The notes: generated by a model not told the origin, from the sequence alone. DNA of 64,000 nt from Bowmanella denitrificans (GCF_002887595.1 NZ_PEBU01000002.1:248001-312000); one strand, 5' to 3'. Counted from the stretch's first letter, positions 8,204-18,299 are shown. A program made the numbers and translations.

Positions 8204-9049
8204 TCATTGTGTAAGTTGAATAATATCTGTTTTTTTAATGTTTATGCTCTGATTGATAAAGGATTGCCCGGAAAACTCACGTACTCCTTTATATTCTATA
8301 CGAAGGGTGCCGTCAGCGGCTGTGAATTCGTTGTTTTGCCAGCCCAGGTTAACATTAAGTTGGCTTAATTCTGCCCACATGCTGAAGTCACTGGCACGGG
8401 CCAGTAATTCTTCCTTGCCACCACGGGGTTGCCAATAGGCATGTATTTCGCCCAATACTGAATGTATTCCCTGCTTTTGCAGTTGCAATAACACCTCTCC
8501 CGAGGTTTTGTTGGCGTTAAGTTTTATTTTTGCGTCAGAGACATTTAGGGTGGCATCCAGTTTGCCTATTTTAACTGTGACAGGAATGGCAAAGCTCATT
8601 ACCAGATTTATTTTCATGCTGGTTTGGCCTGTTTTCTCTGCTGTGGTTGGTGGGGGCAGGGCTTTAAAATTTAAATGTGAGCGGAACTCTCCATCCGCCA
8701 GGCCTCTTGGGCGGCGGATTGAAAGCTTGACGACTTGCCGCTCGCCTGGCTTCAATGTGACCTGGCGTGGCGAGTAACGTAACATGTTGCTGGCAATCGG
8801 AAATGATGACGCTTCTTCTGCGGTCAGGTCCACATAGCCACCCTCAGGTTTCGCGCGTTTTTCCATCCATTCCAACCTGTACGTATTGGTGGTCTTGGAA
8901 GTATTAGTGAGGGTAATTTCTTTAATTCTGTCATTTTCACCGAATGTTACTCTGGTGGGATAAATAAGCAGGTTGGCTTCGCTGGTAAATGCGCTACTCA
9001 GACAGAAAAACAGAACCACAAGCTTACTGAGAGTGTTGAGGAAATTCAT
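8204..9049 (-). CDS. periplasmic pilus chaperone (PapD-like)
   Basis: Chaperone of 281 residues with a signal peptide ending near 'SAFTSEA'. The first Ig domain shows 'LLIYPTRVTFGENDRIKEIT', 'NTYRLEWMEKR', 'YSPRQVTLKPGERQVVKLSI' and 'RRPRGLADGEFRSHLNF', the pattern of PapD-family chaperones that cap subunits by donor-strand complementation. A second domain follows from about 165. It sits between the pilin genes and the usher, as expected. Substrates are presumably the two proteins encoded just upstream. Confidence 0.9.
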   Translation of the reverse strand: MNFLNTLSKLVVLFFCLSSAFTSEANLLIYPTRVTFGENDRIKEITLTNTSKTTNTYRLEWMEKRAKPEGGYVDLTAEEASSFPIASNMLRYSPRQVTLKPGERQVVKLSIRRPRGLADGEFRSHLNFKALPPPTTAEKTGQTSMKINLVMSFAIPVTVKIGKLDATLNVSDAKIKLNANKTSGEVLLQLQKQGIHSVLGEIHAYWQPRGGKEELLARASDFSMWAELSQLNVNLGWQNNEFTAADGTLRIEYKGVREFSGQSFINQSINIKKTDIIQLTQ

Positions 9050-9064
9050 CCACTAATCCTTTGC

Positions 9065-9526
9065 TTAATAAGTAATATTTATATTTATTACAATCATATA
9101 GTCTGCCGGGCTGACATAACTTCCGCCTGTTCCTGATGTGGCAATTGTCCCCCCCATTTTAAATTGCACTGAGCCTGTTGCGTCTGCTTTAAGCGTTGAA
9201 GGTATGTCCACCGCCGTGATAGTAAACTGCTCGGTACCTGGCAGAGGAGAACTTGAAAATGCAGGCACATCTGCAGATACGGAGACATTGGCAAATGGTG
9301 GTAAATCCGTCAGGGTATAAACGCCCGGCTGGCCGGGTTCTATGACCAGAATATGATTGGTTGAGGTTTGATTTCCGTTAACGGGCACTGTTGTTGTGCT
9401 CACAATGGAATTATTGGTAATAGCGATACGGCCAAAATAAAAATTGGCATCTGTTAGCAAATCAGCCTTAAGACCGCTGCTAAAAAAAACAAGCAGCCAA
9501 AGCGGCCCCGAGAAACGTGAAAGCAT
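9065..9526 (-). CDS. minor pilus subunit (DUF4402-like)
   Basis: Secreted beta-rich protein of about 153 residues. The signal peptide 'MLSRFSGPLWLLVFFSSGLK' fixes the start at 9526; the frame stays open upstream to about 9595 but that part is not signal-like. The mature part, 'FYFGRIAIT', 'PGVYTLTDLPPFANVSVSA' and 'MGGTIATSG', has the alternating hydrophobic pattern and terminal beta-strand of DUF4402 pilins. It lies between the major subunit and the chaperone and may be the tip or an adaptor. No cysteine pair is present in the mature part. Confidence 0.65.
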   Translation of the reverse strand: MLSRFSGPLWLLVFFSSGLKADLLTDANFYFGRIAITNNSIVSTTTVPVNGNQTSTNHILVIEPGQPGVYTLTDLPPFANVSVSADVPAFSSSPLPGTEQFTITAVDIPSTLKADATGSVQFKMGGTIATSGTGGSYVSPADYMIVININITY

Positions 9527-9600
9527 GATGCTCGTTATACCTTCGACCTGATACGAAGGGCTCTCAAATGATAGCCTTCGCTCAGGTCGAAGCAATAGCT

Positions 9601-10221
9601 TTAGAATGCTACTTGAACATCGAAGTTGCCAGTATAGGCGGCATTTTCATAGGCAGATGTAGTGGGTGTGCCTGGATCAGTCAGCAGGGTGGCGCCAACA
9701 TTGAATGTCGCATTACCTGAACCATCAACCTGCACTGTGGTAGTCACAGCCGCAGGTGTGCCAGAGGTTCTGTAAGCGGTAAAATCAACCAGACGGAAAA
9801 TTGGAGAGCCAGCAGGGGCAGTGGTCGTCAGATCTACTGTAGTCGGCAGCGTCAGTGTCAAGGTGGTAAATGCTGCGACACCGGCAATAGAGAATTCTGG
9901 GCGGGTAGGTGTGCCACCAACTGCTTGCAGAACAGAGGTACCTGCAGCGGTACAAGCGACCGCGCCAGCTGTACCCAGTGTAGCATTCAGGGCCAGTGCT
10001 GGGTTGGCTGGCATAGTCAGGCCAACACAGTTGGCCGCGGTAGTGTTATCTGGCGTCGCACGTACTGTACCGAAGTCCAGTGTACCGGTGGTGGTAAAAT
10101 CGATAGTGTTGTCTACTGTCAGCGTAGCAGGAACGTTTACGGTTTCTGCAAATGCAGTGCTAGCACTGGCCAATAACAGAGTTGCACCCAAACCTTTTGC
10201 TATTGCGTGAAGTTTAGTCAT
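9601..10221 (-). CDS. major pilus subunit (DUF4402 family)
   Basis: Pilin-like protein of 206 residues with a clear signal peptide cleaved after 'ASTAFA'. The mature protein is rich in Thr, Ala and Val, begins 'ETVNVPATLTVDNTIDFTT' with 'GTLDFGTVRA', has two cysteines likely to form a disulphide, and ends in a beta-strand 'GNFDVQVAF'. This is the usual shape of DUF4402 subunits. First gene of the operon, followed by the minor subunit, chaperone, usher and SPOR lipoprotein. Its promoter must lie in 10222-10745. Confidence 0.8.
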   Translation of the reverse strand: MTKLHAIAKGLGATLLLASASTAFAETVNVPATLTVDNTIDFTTTGTLDFGTVRATPDNTTAANCVGLTMPANPALALNATLGTAGAVACTAAGTSVLQAVGGTPTRPEFSIAGVAAFTTLTLTLPTTVDLTTTAPAGSPIFRLVDFTAYRTSGTPAAVTTTVQVDGSGNATFNVGATLLTDPGTPTTSAYENAAYTGNFDVQVAF

Positions 10222-10745
10222 TTTCGTGATTCCTAAAGGTTATCTGTTTGTTATCACACCGCGGAATAATCTGGATTCCGGGATGCGTCATATTTATCGG
10301 CCAAATGAATAAAACATTAATTTTTTATTCGGTAAAACAGTTTGTTGAACGTTAAGCTTTGCTCCAACGAACACTGTTCCTTATTCCTGCTCCGAATGGC
10401 CCAAAAGGCATCCCTATTGAGTAAGAAAGTAACAGTATCTGCGTGAATAGCAACATTTATTCACATATGAGACTGGATTTAATACGAAATGATGGGTGGT
10501 TTAAAAGGTTTATAAAATCAAAAAGATAGGTGTTCTTTAGAGGCGCTTGGTTCGGTTGGGAAGATGATGGAATAGTTATATCATTATTTCTGCTTAAATA
10601 TGTTTGTTTAAAAGTTGAACGATTCGGTGTTTAAGAAAATGCGTTAGAATGGAAGGGGTTACTTTCTTAGTTTGATTGACTGAGGCCATTTTTTAAGTAT
10701 GTCGCCGTATAAGTAACTTGATTAAATCAATAGGAGAAAAATAAG
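10222..10745. other. AT-rich divergent intergenic region upstream of the pilus operon
   Basis: 524 bases without a credible gene. Near the pilin start is an inverted repeat CGGAAT-N7-ATTCCG (about 10263-10281), a possible operator. No GG-N10-GC sigma-54 element was seen on the minus strand, so the pilus operon probably uses another sigma factor. On the plus side AGGAG at about 10731 serves the META-domain gene. Several AT-rich tracts could be H-NS targets, which is inference. Confidence 0.5.
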
Positions 10746-11159
10746 TTGATTATTAGAACCTTAGCCTTGTGCCTGACCTTGTGCGCTTGCAGTAACTCAA
10801 ATCTGGTGGATTCAGAGACTTCACAGTCTCAACTTTCTGGAAAATGGCAACTGGTCGAATTAAGCGGGCAGAAAGTGACCCTGGATGTACCACCTCATTT
10901 GGTGTTTAACGACGACGGTAAGGTAAGTGGTTTTGCTGGCTGTAACCGCCTGTTTGGTGGTGCCGAAATAGGGCAGGGAATGCAAATCCGCTTTAGTAAT
11001 CTGGCTACAACTATGATGGCCTGCCCACAGTTGACACTGGAAGGGCAGTTTATGCAAATGCTGGAAAAAGTGGACAACTATAGTCTCAGTGGCGATAGCC
11101 TGAGCCTGAATAAGGCCAGAATGGCACCTTTGGCCAGATTTAAGCGGCTTAAGGAGTAA
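10746..11159 (+). CDS. META-domain (HslJ-like) lipoprotein
   Basis: Lipoprotein of 137 residues started by TTG behind AGGAG. The signal peptide is 'MIIRTLALCLTLCACSN' with Cys at the lipobox. The META domain shows 'GKWQLVELSGQ', 'FNDDGKVSGFAGCNRLFGG' and 'TTMMACPQLTLEGQFMQML', the pattern shared with E. coli HslJ. Function is poorly defined; HslJ is heat-inducible and linked to novobiocin resistance. Single gene convergent with liuE and ended by a hairpin overlapping its last codons. Confidence 0.85.
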   Translation: MIIRTLALCLTLCACSNSNLVDSETSQSQLSGKWQLVELSGQKVTLDVPPHLVFNDDGKVSGFAGCNRLFGGAEIGQGMQIRFSNLATTMMACPQLTLEGQFMQMLEKVDNYSLSGDSLSLNKARMAPLARFKRLKE

Positions 11160-11174
11160 AAGCCGCTTTGTTTT
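11142..11174 (+). terminator. intrinsic terminator after the META gene
   Basis: AAGCGGCT (11142-11149) pairs with AGCCGCTT (11161-11168), followed by the T-rich TTGTTTT. The left arm lies inside the last codons and the stop codon is in the loop. Confidence 0.7.
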
Positions 11175-12075
11175 AAGTTCGCTTGGCCAGTATTGCCTGC
11201 GCAACTTTAGATTGATTGTCGCGGCCCAGTGCCTGGGTAATGGCGTGCCCGGCGTCAACCAGCTTATCCAGATCAATGCCGGTGTCGATGCCCATACCTT
11301 GCAACATATAAACTACGTCTTCGGTTGCCACATTGCCTGATGCGCCTTTGGCATAAGGGCATCCACCCAGACCGGCCACCGAGCTGTCCAGTACCGCAAT
11401 GCCGTGCTGTAAGGCGATCAGAATATTGGCCAGAGCCTGGCCATAGGTATCATGGAAATGCACCGCCAACTGCTCCACCGGGATCTGCCTTACCAGCAAT
11501 TCCAATAGCCGGGCGGTTTTTAGTGGGGTGCCTACGCCGATAGTATCGCCAAGCGATACCTCGTAGCAGCCCATCGCCAATAGCTGCTTGCTGACGTTTA
11601 ACACTTTTAGTGGATCAATATCGCCTTCATAAGGGCAACCCAGCACACAGGATACATAGCCCCGTACCCTGAGCCCTTTATCTCTGGCAGCCTCCATCAG
11701 CGGCGCAAACCGTTGCAAGCTTTCTTCAATGCTGCAGTTGATATTCTTCTGGCTGAAACGCTCGGAGGCAGCTGCAAAAATGGCCACCTCATCCGCCCCC
11801 GCTTCAAGGGCCGCATTAAATCCCTGCATATTTGGGGTTAAAGCGGAATAGACCACGTCGGTTTTGCGACGAATTCCTTTAAACACCTGGGCACTGTCGG
11901 CCATCTGCGGCACCCATTTAGGTGACACAAAACTACCGGTCTCTACCATCGGCAGGCCACAGTCGGCCAGACTCTCCACCAGGTGGATTTTATCAGCAAG
12001 GGCAATAGTGCCTTTCTCATTTTGCAGGCCGTCGCGTGGCCCTACATCTACGATTTTAACTTTTCTTGGGTACAT
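11173..12075 (-). CDS. liuE: hydroxymethylglutaryl-CoA lyase
   Basis: Cleaves HMG-CoA to acetoacetate and acetyl-CoA, the last step of leucine and isovalerate breakdown. The 300-residue TIM-barrel protein shows '[17 protein letters not shown]' at the N terminus, '[16 protein letters not shown]' and the loop '[19 protein letters not shown]' with the catalytic cysteine, all typical of the family. Last gene of the liu operon, 87 bases after liuD, with an inverted repeat in the gap. Confidence 0.95.
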   Translation of the reverse strand: MYPRKVKIVDVGPRDGLQNEKGTIALADKIHLVESLADCGLPMVETGSFVSPKWVPQMADSAQVFKGIRRKTDVVYSALTPNMQGFNAALEAGADEVAIFAAASERFSQKNINCSIEESLQRFAPLMEAARDKGLRVRGYVSCVLGCPYEGDIDPLKVLNVSKQLLAMGCYEVSLGDTIGVGTPLKTARLLELLVRQIPVEQLAVHFHDTYGQALANILIALQHGIAVLDSSVAGLGGCPYAKGASGNVATEDVVYMLQGMGIDTGIDLDKLVDAGHAITQALGRDNQSKVAQAILAKRT

Positions 12076-12106
12076 AACAGTTTATTAATACACCGTAATC
12101 CAAACG

Positions 12107-12144
12107 CACAGAGATGGCACATAAGAGCATGCGGCATCTCTGTG
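12107..12144. repeat. inverted repeat between liuD and liuE
   Basis: CACAGAGATG (12107-12116) and CATCTCTGTG (12135-12144) are perfect 10-bp complements separated by 18 bases. In the liu transcript this would form a stem between liuD and liuE, perhaps affecting mRNA stability or partial termination. Confidence 0.6.
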
Positions 12145-12162
12145 ATGTCAGCAGCCATGTGA

Positions 12163-14187
12163 TTAGTTTTCACTGGCCTCAAAATTAACCAGCTCCGCAC
12201 CGCCATCCACCAGTTCGCCTGGCTGATAGAAAAACTCCACCACCTTGCCGGCAGAAGGGGCTTTGAGGCTATGTTCCATTTTCATGGCTTCCATAATCAC
12301 CAGTACCTGCCCCTTGCTCACCTGTTCACCGGGCTTAACCATCAGATTCACAATAGTGCCGTTCATTGGCGCCGTCAGACCTGTGCCATGGGCATCACCG
12401 TCCAGTAAGCCCAGGTCTGGCAAAATATGGCGAAAATGCAGCGCACTGTGTTGGGTGTACAATGAGCATCCTTCCTCGTCGTCGGCACCCTGGCTGCTGA
12501 AGGTGACTTTTTGCCGGTGCCCATCAATGATGGCGGTCAGCATATCCCCTTCAATATGCCCCTGACACTGAACCGAGAAGCCTTCACCACTGATTTGATA
12601 AAGTGACTGGGCAGCCGTATTCAACTGCAGAACTTTAACCTGGTGCAAGGTATCGTGGATCTGAATATCCAGTTGCTGTTCATGGCTTTCGTTGGCGCGC
12701 CAGGCACTGAGACTTTGCCAGGGACTGAAAGGGTCCTGGCTGTTCTGCGTCAAAGACAGTTGCCTATGTTCCTGATTCAGCACCAAATACAGGGCCGCCA
12801 AAGGCAGTAAGCTGGCAATGTCGCCCTTATCTTTGATAAAGATTTCGCTCTGGTTTTTATCAATAAAACCGGTATCCAACTGTGCCTGCTTAAAGGCTTT
12901 GGTATTGGCCAGGTTGTACAGAAAGTCGATATTGGTGGTGACGCCCCTGACCCGGTATTCAGATAAGGCCTTAACCAGGCGCCGCAGCGCTTTGGGGCGA
13001 TCTTCATCCCAGACGATCAGCTTGGCAATCATCGGATCATAGTACACCGATACCTTGTCACCCTGGCGCACCCCGGTATCCACTCTGACATAGTCAGATT
13101 CATCCGGTGGCTGTAAGAAGTTTAGTGAACCCGTGGCGGGCAAAAATTCGTTGTCCGGATCTTCTGCATACACTCTTGCTTCAAAGGCGTGGCCGTTAAT
13201 CTGCAGTTCGCTTTGCTTCAGGGGCAGCTCTTCACCACTGGCTACCCGCAGTTGCCATTCCACCAGATCCTGGCCACTAATCATTTCGGTAACCGGGTGT
13301 TCCACCTGCAAACGGGTGTTCATTTCCATAAAATAGAAACGACCATCGGTATCCAGCAAAAACTCGACGGTACCCGCGCCCACATAACCAATGGCCGCAG
13401 CGGCTTTGAGCGCTGCTTCGCCCATGTGTGTGCGCAGCGCTTCGGTCATGCCCGGTGCGGGGGCTTCCTCTATGACTTTTTGATGGCGACGCTGTACCGA
13501 GCAATCACGCTCAAACAAGTACACGCCATTGCCGTGCATATCACAAAATACCTGGATCTCCACATGGCGTGGCTGCGTCAGGTATTTTTCCACCAGCATA
13601 TGCTCGTCGCCAAATCCGGCCATGGCTTCACGCTTAGCGGCGGCCAGCGCATCATCAAAGTCTTCGGCGCGATGAACCTGGCGCATGCCTTTGCCACCGC
13701 CCCCTGCGGCTGCTTTTAGCAGCACCGGATAACCCATCTTATCGGCATGCTGTTTAAGTAGCGCCGGGGACTGATCCTCGCCATGATAGCCTGGTACCAG
13801 CGGTACACCTGCCGCTTCCATGATCTTTTTAGCGGCGGATTTTGAGCCCATGGCATCAATGGCCGGCACGGGCGGGCCGACAAATATGATCTGGTTGTCT
13901 TCACACAAACGGGCAAACTCGGCATTTTCTGACAAAAAGCCGTAACCCGGGTGAATCATGTCGGCGCCCACCTTACGGGCCACTTCAATAATACGTTCGG
14001 CCTGCAAGTAACTGTCCTTAGAGGGAGCAGGGCCGATATGCACCGCTTCATCTGCCATTTGTACATGCAAGGCATCGGCATCGGCATCGGAGTAAACCGC
14101 CACCGTATGGATGCCCATGCGCTTAGCGGTTTTGATAATGCGGCAGCTGATTTCACCGCGGTTCGCGATTAAAAGTTTGATCAGCAT
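12163..14187 (-). CDS. liuD: methylcrotonyl-CoA carboxylase, biotin-carrying alpha subunit
   Basis: Carboxylates its own biotin with bicarbonate and ATP, then passes the carboxyl group to LiuB for 3-methylcrotonyl-CoA. Biotin carboxylase domain begins 'LIKLLIANRGEISCRIIKTA' and has the ATP-grasp glycine loop 'KAAAGGGGKGMRQVH' and 'EMNTRLQVEHPVTEMI'. The C-terminal biotinyl domain has the attachment motif 'VIMEAMKMEHSL'. ATG 14187 is chosen because AGGAG lies 6 bases before it; the GTG at 14193 overlaps that site. The liuC stop lies within the ribosome binding region, so translation is likely coupled. Confidence 0.95.
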   Translation of the reverse strand: MLIKLLIANRGEISCRIIKTAKRMGIHTVAVYSDADADALHVQMADEAVHIGPAPSKDSYLQAERIIEVARKVGADMIHPGYGFLSENAEFARLCEDNQIIFVGPPVPAIDAMGSKSAAKKIMEAAGVPLVPGYHGEDQSPALLKQHADKMGYPVLLKAAAGGGGKGMRQVHRAEDFDDALAAAKREAMAGFGDEHMLVEKYLTQPRHVEIQVFCDMHGNGVYLFERDCSVQRRHQKVIEEAPAPGMTEALRTHMGEAALKAAAAIGYVGAGTVEFLLDTDGRFYFMEMNTRLQVEHPVTEMISGQDLVEWQLRVASGEELPLKQSELQINGHAFEARVYAEDPDNEFLPATGSLNFLQPPDESDYVRVDTGVRQGDKVSVYYDPMIAKLIVWDEDRPKALRRLVKALSEYRVRGVTTNIDFLYNLANTKAFKQAQLDTGFIDKNQSEIFIKDKGDIASLLPLAALYLVLNQEHRQLSLTQNSQDPFSPWQSLSAWRANESHEQQLDIQIHDTLHQVKVLQLNTAAQSLYQISGEGFSVQCQGHIEGDMLTAIIDGHRQKVTFSSQGADDEEGCSLYTQHSALHFRHILPDLGLLDGDAHGTGLTAPMNGTIVNLMVKPGEQVSKGQVLVIMEAMKMEHSLKAPSAGKVVEFFYQPGELVDGGAELVNFEASEN

Positions 14188-14189
14188 AT

Positions 14190-14975
14190 TCACTCCTGAT
14201 ACCAGTTAGGCCGACGTTTTTGCAAAAAGGCCTGCAGCCCTTCCTGTCCATGTTCCGATACTCTGACGGTGGCAATACGCAGACTGGTTTTTTCCATCAG
14301 TTCTTCATCGTCACTGGGTTCGGTAACGTCAAATATCAGCTGTTTGGCGGCTGCCACAGCATCGGGACTGTTATGCAGAATATGGCTAACCAGGTTATCC
14401 ACGGTTTCATCCAGTTCTTCTTCGGTTACCGCTTCGCTTAAAAGACCAAGGCGTCTGGCCCGACGGGCCGAAAATACTTCTGCGGTGGTGAAATAGCGTC
14501 TGGCTACCCGTTTGCCCATGGCATCAATAACATAAGGGCTAATCGTGGCTGGAATTAAGCCAAGCTTTACTTCACTCAGACAAAACTTACTGAGTTTGCT
14601 GCCAATGGCCATATCACAACAGGCTATCAAGCCTACCGCGCCGCCGTAGGCTGCCCCTTGTACTTTGGCGATAGTGGGCTTGGGCAAAAAATTCAGGGTA
14701 TGTAGCATCATGGCCAAAGCTTTGGCGTCGGCGACGTTTTCCTCAAAACTGTAGGACGCCATGCGCTGCATCCAGTTGGCGTCGGCACCGGCGCAAAAAC
14801 TTTTGCCGTTGGCTGCCAGTACCACCACCCGTACCTTGGGATCGTCGCCAGCCTGCTTAAAAAGCTGGGTAAGGTGGTGAATCAGCTGATCGTCAAAGGC
14901 ATTGTGTTTTTCAGGACGATTAAGGGTAATGGTAGCCACCCCTTTGGCATCCAGATTGTAGAGTACATCAGACAT
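14190..14975 (-). CDS. liuC: methylglutaconyl-CoA hydratase (crotonase family)
   Basis: Hydrates 3-methylglutaconyl-CoA to HMG-CoA. Crotonase signatures are 'ITLNRPEKHNAFDDQLI', the oxyanion loop 'NGKSFCAGADANWMQRM' and 'GAAYGGAVGLIACCDMAIG'. 261 residues, the usual length. Lies between liuB (10 bases) and liuD (3 bases), so assignment as LiuC rests on both sequence and operon position. Confidence 0.93.
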   Translation of the reverse strand: MSDVLYNLDAKGVATITLNRPEKHNAFDDQLIHHLTQLFKQAGDDPKVRVVVLAANGKSFCAGADANWMQRMASYSFEENVADAKALAMMLHTLNFLPKPTIAKVQGAAYGGAVGLIACCDMAIGSKLSKFCLSEVKLGLIPATISPYVIDAMGKRVARRYFTTAEVFSARRARRLGLLSEAVTEEELDETVDNLVSHILHNSPDAVAAAKQLIFDVTEPSDDEELMEKTSLRIATVRVSEHGQEGLQAFLQKRRPNWYQE

Positions 14976-14985
14976 ATCAGCCTCC

Positions 14986-16593
14986 TTACATACGGAACAC
15001 CCCGAAACGGGTGTCCTCCACGGGGTTGTTTAATGAAGCGGACAGGCATAAGCCCAGCACCTGGCGGGTATCCGCCGGGTCAATTACGCCGTCGTCCCAA
15101 AGCCTGGCCGACGCATAATAGGGGTGACCCTGATGTTCATAATCATCAATAATGGGTTGCTTGAAGCTTTGTTCTTGTTCTTTGCTCCAGCTTTCACCAT
15201 TGCGCTCTTTCTGATCGCGTTTAACCTGCGCCAATACGCCTGCGGCCTGTTCACCACCCATCACCGAAATACGTGCATTGGGCCACATAAACAAGAAGCG
15301 AGGATCGTAAGCACGGCCACACATACCGTAGTTACCCGCACCGAAACTGCCGCCAATCAGGATGGTGAATTTAGGCACCTTGGCACAGGCCACCGCGGTT
15401 ACCATCTTGGCACCATGTTTAGCGATACCGCCTGCCTCGTATTGTTTCCCCACCATAAAACCGGTGATATTTTGTAAAAACACCAAGGGGATTTTGCGCT
15501 GGGCGCAGAGCTCAATAAAATGCGCACCTTTTTGTGCAGATTCACTGAAAAGTATCCCGTTATTAGCGACAATGCCTACCGGATAGCCGAAGATGCGCGC
15601 AAAACCACAAATCAGTGTGCTGCCGTACAAGGCCTTAAATTCGTCAAATTCTGAACCATCGACAATTCGGGCAATGATTTCGCGCACATCATATTGCTGA
15701 CGACTGTCTTTGGGGATAATGCCGTAGATGTCTCTGGCGTCATAAATGGGATCTTGTGGCTGACTCAGATTCAGGCTCACTGGCTTGACCCGGTTCAGCC
15801 TGGCCACCGCATCGCGGGCCAGTTTCAGGGCATGATGATCGTTGTTAGCCAGATAATCCGCCACCCCTGATGTGCGGCAATGCACGTCGCCGCCGCCCAG
15901 TTCTTCGGCCGTCACCACTTCACCCGTAGCGGCACGAACGAGTGGTGGTCCACCCAGAAAGATAGTGCCTTGCTCTTTGACAATAATAGATTCATCCGCC
16001 ATGGCAGGTACATAAGCACCACCTGCGGTACAGGAGCCCATCACCACGGCAATTTGCGGAATATTGGCCGCCGACATGTTGGCCTGGTTATAGAAAATAC
16101 GGCCAAAATGGTCTTTATCAGGGAACACCTCATCCTGGCGTGGCAGGTTGGCACCGCCACTATCCACCAGGTAAATACAAGGTAAGTTGTTTTGTTCGGC
16201 AATGCTTTGGGCGCGTAAGTGCTTTTTCACCGTCAGCGGATAATAGGTTCCGCCCTTTACAGTGGCATCATTGGCCACAATCATACATTCGGTGCCAGAC
16301 ACCCGGCCAATTCCGGCAATAATGCCAGCGGCAGGGACATAATCCTCATAGACGTCCAGCGCCGCCAGTTGTGACAGCTCCAGAAAGGGCGCGCCGGGGT
16401 CAAGCAAAGCATTAATACGTTCACGGGGCAATAGCTTACCGCGATCGGTATGGCGCTTATTGGCCTGTTCACCACCCCCCTGGCGGATTTGTGCAATTTT
16501 TTCACGCAGCTCGTTTACCTGAGCCTGCATATGCTCGGCATTAACGGCAAATTCCTGGCTTTTTGTGTTTATTTTCGATTCTATCCTGGGCAT
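14986..16593 (-). CDS. liuB: methylcrotonyl-CoA carboxylase, carboxyltransferase beta subunit
   Basis: Transfers the carboxyl group from biotin of LiuD to 3-methylcrotonyl-CoA. 535 residues with the paired crotonase-like carboxyltransferase domains: '[17 protein letters not shown]', '[20 protein letters not shown]', '[16 protein letters not shown]' and '[20 protein letters not shown]'. These are typical of MccB/LiuB rather than of PccB. Second structural gene of the operon, 137 bases after liuA. Confidence 0.95.
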   Translation of the reverse strand: MPRIESKINTKSQEFAVNAEHMQAQVNELREKIAQIRQGGGEQANKRHTDRGKLLPRERINALLDPGAPFLELSQLAALDVYEDYVPAAGIIAGIGRVSGTECMIVANDATVKGGTYYPLTVKKHLRAQSIAEQNNLPCIYLVDSGGANLPRQDEVFPDKDHFGRIFYNQANMSAANIPQIAVVMGSCTAGGAYVPAMADESIIVKEQGTIFLGGPPLVRAATGEVVTAEELGGGDVHCRTSGVADYLANNDHHALKLARDAVARLNRVKPVSLNLSQPQDPIYDARDIYGIIPKDSRQQYDVREIIARIVDGSEFDEFKALYGSTLICGFARIFGYPVGIVANNGILFSESAQKGAHFIELCAQRKIPLVFLQNITGFMVGKQYEAGGIAKHGAKMVTAVACAKVPKFTILIGGSFGAGNYGMCGRAYDPRFLFMWPNARISVMGGEQAAGVLAQVKRDQKERNGESWSKEQEQSFKQPIIDDYEHQGHPYYASARLWDDGVIDPADTRQVLGLCLSASLNNPVEDTRFGVFRM

Positions 16594-16612
16594 GTAGCCT
16601 CTCCCTCAGTGG

Positions 16613-16630
16613 GTCGGGGGTTAACCCGAC
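16613..16630. repeat. small hairpin in the liuA-liuB gap
   Basis: GTCGGG and CCCGAC flank a six-base loop in the 137-base gap between liuA and liuB. No T-run follows, so it is more likely an mRNA stem than a terminator. The rest of the gap shows no gene. Confidence 0.45.
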
Positions 16631-16730
16631 AGCCAGCCAATGATTCACTTGCGAGCCGGAGGTTAATCCAACCCATACCGGCAAAGGTTGCAAAAATGAG
16701 CAAATCAATATTGTGGTGTTGGCCTCCGAC

Positions 16731-17900
16731 CTACATAGATTCTTTAAACAGCTCGCGACCAATCAACATACGACGGATCTCGGACGTACCGGCGCCGATT
16801 TCATACAGCTTGGCATCGCGCAGTAGCCGGCCCGCCGGAAACTCATTGATGTAACCATTGCCGCCCAGCAACTGAATGGCATCCAGCGCCATTTTAGTGG
16901 CCAGCTCTGCCGAATAGAGAATAGCACCTGCGGCATCTTTGCGGGTGGTTTCACCCCGATCGCAGGCCTTGGCTACCGTGTAGACATAGGCGCGGGCCGC
17001 ATTCATCTGAGTGTACATATCGGCTATTTTGCCCTGCACCAGTTGGAACTCACCAATACTCTGGCCGAATTGCTTGCGGTCATGAATGTAGGGCACCACC
17101 AGATCCATACAAGCCTGCATAATGCCAAGGGGGCCACCGGACAGCACCAAACGCTCATAATCCAGGCCGCTCATCAGCACCCGCACGCCGCCGCCTTCCT
17201 GGCCCAGAATATTCTCTGCCGGTACTTCACAGTCCTCAAACACCAGTTCACAAGTATTGGAAGAGCGCATGCCCAACTTGTCCAGCTTCTGAGCCTGGCT
17301 GAATCCTGGTGTGCCACGTTCCACAATAAAGGCGGTAATACCTTTAGGTCCGGCACTGACATCGGTTTTGGCATAAATCACAAAGGTATGGGCATCAGGT
17401 CCGTTAGTGATCCACATTTTGTTGCCGTTAAGAATGTAGCGATCACCTTTTTTCTCGGCGCGCAGTTTCATACTCACCACGTCCGAGCCGGCATTGGGTT
17501 CGCTCATAGCCAAGGCGCCAATATGTTCACCACTGATAAGTTTAGGCAGGTATTTTTGCCGTTGTGTGTCATTGCCGTTTTTATAGATCTGGTTAACACA
17601 CAAGTTGGAGTGAGCGCCGTAGCTCAGGCCGATACCGGCGCTGGCCCGGCTGATTTCTTCCATGGCCACCACATGTGCCAGATAGCCCATGTCGGCACCA
17701 CCATATTGCTCAGAGACGGTGACGCCCAGTAAACCCATGTCACCCAGCTTGGGCCAAAGCGCGTTAGGGAAGGCATTGTCTTCGTCTGCCTGGGTGGCCA
17801 ATGGGGCAATTTCACCCTGTGCAAAGGCATACACGTGATCGCGAAGCATATCGATGTCTTCGCCCAGGCCAAAATTCATTGTAGGGTAGGGGGCATTCAT
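16731..17900 (-). CDS. liuA: isovaleryl-CoA dehydrogenase
   Basis: FAD enzyme oxidising isovaleryl-CoA to 3-methylcrotonyl-CoA, passing electrons to ETF. Typical acyl-CoA dehydrogenase motifs: '[20 protein letters not shown]', '[19 protein letters not shown]' and the catalytic-Glu segment '[18 protein letters not shown]', which is characteristic of isovaleryl-CoA dehydrogenases. ATG 17900 follows AAGAGGA by 9 bases; the frame is open further upstream into liuR. The ATG overlaps the liuR stop by 4 bases (ATGA), so the two are translationally coupled. 389 residues. Confidence 0.95.
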   Translation of the reverse strand: MNAPYPTMNFGLGEDIDMLRDHVYAFAQGEIAPLATQADEDNAFPNALWPKLGDMGLLGVTVSEQYGGADMGYLAHVVAMEEISRASAGIGLSYGAHSNLCVNQIYKNGNDTQRQKYLPKLISGEHIGALAMSEPNAGSDVVSMKLRAEKKGDRYILNGNKMWITNGPDAHTFVIYAKTDVSAGPKGITAFIVERGTPGFSQAQKLDKLGMRSSNTCELVFEDCEVPAENILGQEGGGVRVLMSGLDYERLVLSGGPLGIMQACMDLVVPYIHDRKQFGQSIGEFQLVQGKIADMYTQMNAARAYVYTVAKACDRGETTRKDAAGAILYSAELATKMALDAIQLLGGNGYINEFPAGRLLRDAKLYEIGAGTSEIRRMLIGRELFKESM

Positions 17901-18295
17901 GCGAGTTTTCCTCTTAATTGTTGTTCCAGCTCGGCGCGGCAACGTTCTTCCAAATCATCCAGTTCGTTCATCAGCATACGAATATCTTCCAGTTGCTGAT
18001 TCAATACCGCGCGTTTGTCAGTAATCATTTCCAGAATGACCTGATTCTGCGCTTTAGAGTTCTGATCACTGTCGTAAAGGTTAAACAGGGTTTTGGTTTC
18101 TGCCAGGGAAAAGCCCAAACGCTTACCGCGCAGAATCAGTTTAAGCCGCACCCTGTCTTTATTCTGATAGATGCGTACCTGGCCGTTACGGTCGGGTTCC
18201 AGCAGGCCTTGCTCTTCATAAAAACGGATGGAGCGGGGCGTAATGTCAAATTCTTTTGCCAGTTCGCCAATACTGAATGTCGGGTTGGTGGTCAT
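17897..18295 (-). CDS. liuR: MerR-family regulator of leucine catabolism
   Basis: Transcription factor of 132 residues. The N-terminal winged helix reads '[20 protein letters not shown]' with '[17 protein letters not shown]', followed by a C-terminal coiled coil for dimerisation. First gene of the liu operon in many gammaproteobacteria. It lacks the metal-binding cysteines of CueR or ZntR, as expected for LiuR, which responds to branched-chain acyl-CoA intermediates. A LiuR-like palindrome starts about 6 bases before its start codon, indicating autoregulation. Confidence 0.92.
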   Translation of the reverse strand: MTTNPTFSIGELAKEFDITPRSIRFYEEQGLLEPDRNGQVRIYQNKDRVRLKLILRGKRLGFSLAETKTLFNLYDSDQNSKAQNQVILEMITDKRAVLNQQLEDIRMLMNELDDLEERCRAELEQQLRGKLA

Positions 18296-18299
18296 GCGA

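Noticed and set aside
10222-10745. A sigma-54 promoter for the pilus operon
   Set aside because: No minus-strand GG-N10-GC element with acceptable flanks was found in the region.
13189-13719. 176-codon plus-strand frame opposite liuD
   Set aside because: Lies wholly inside the conserved biotin carboxylase region on the other strand.
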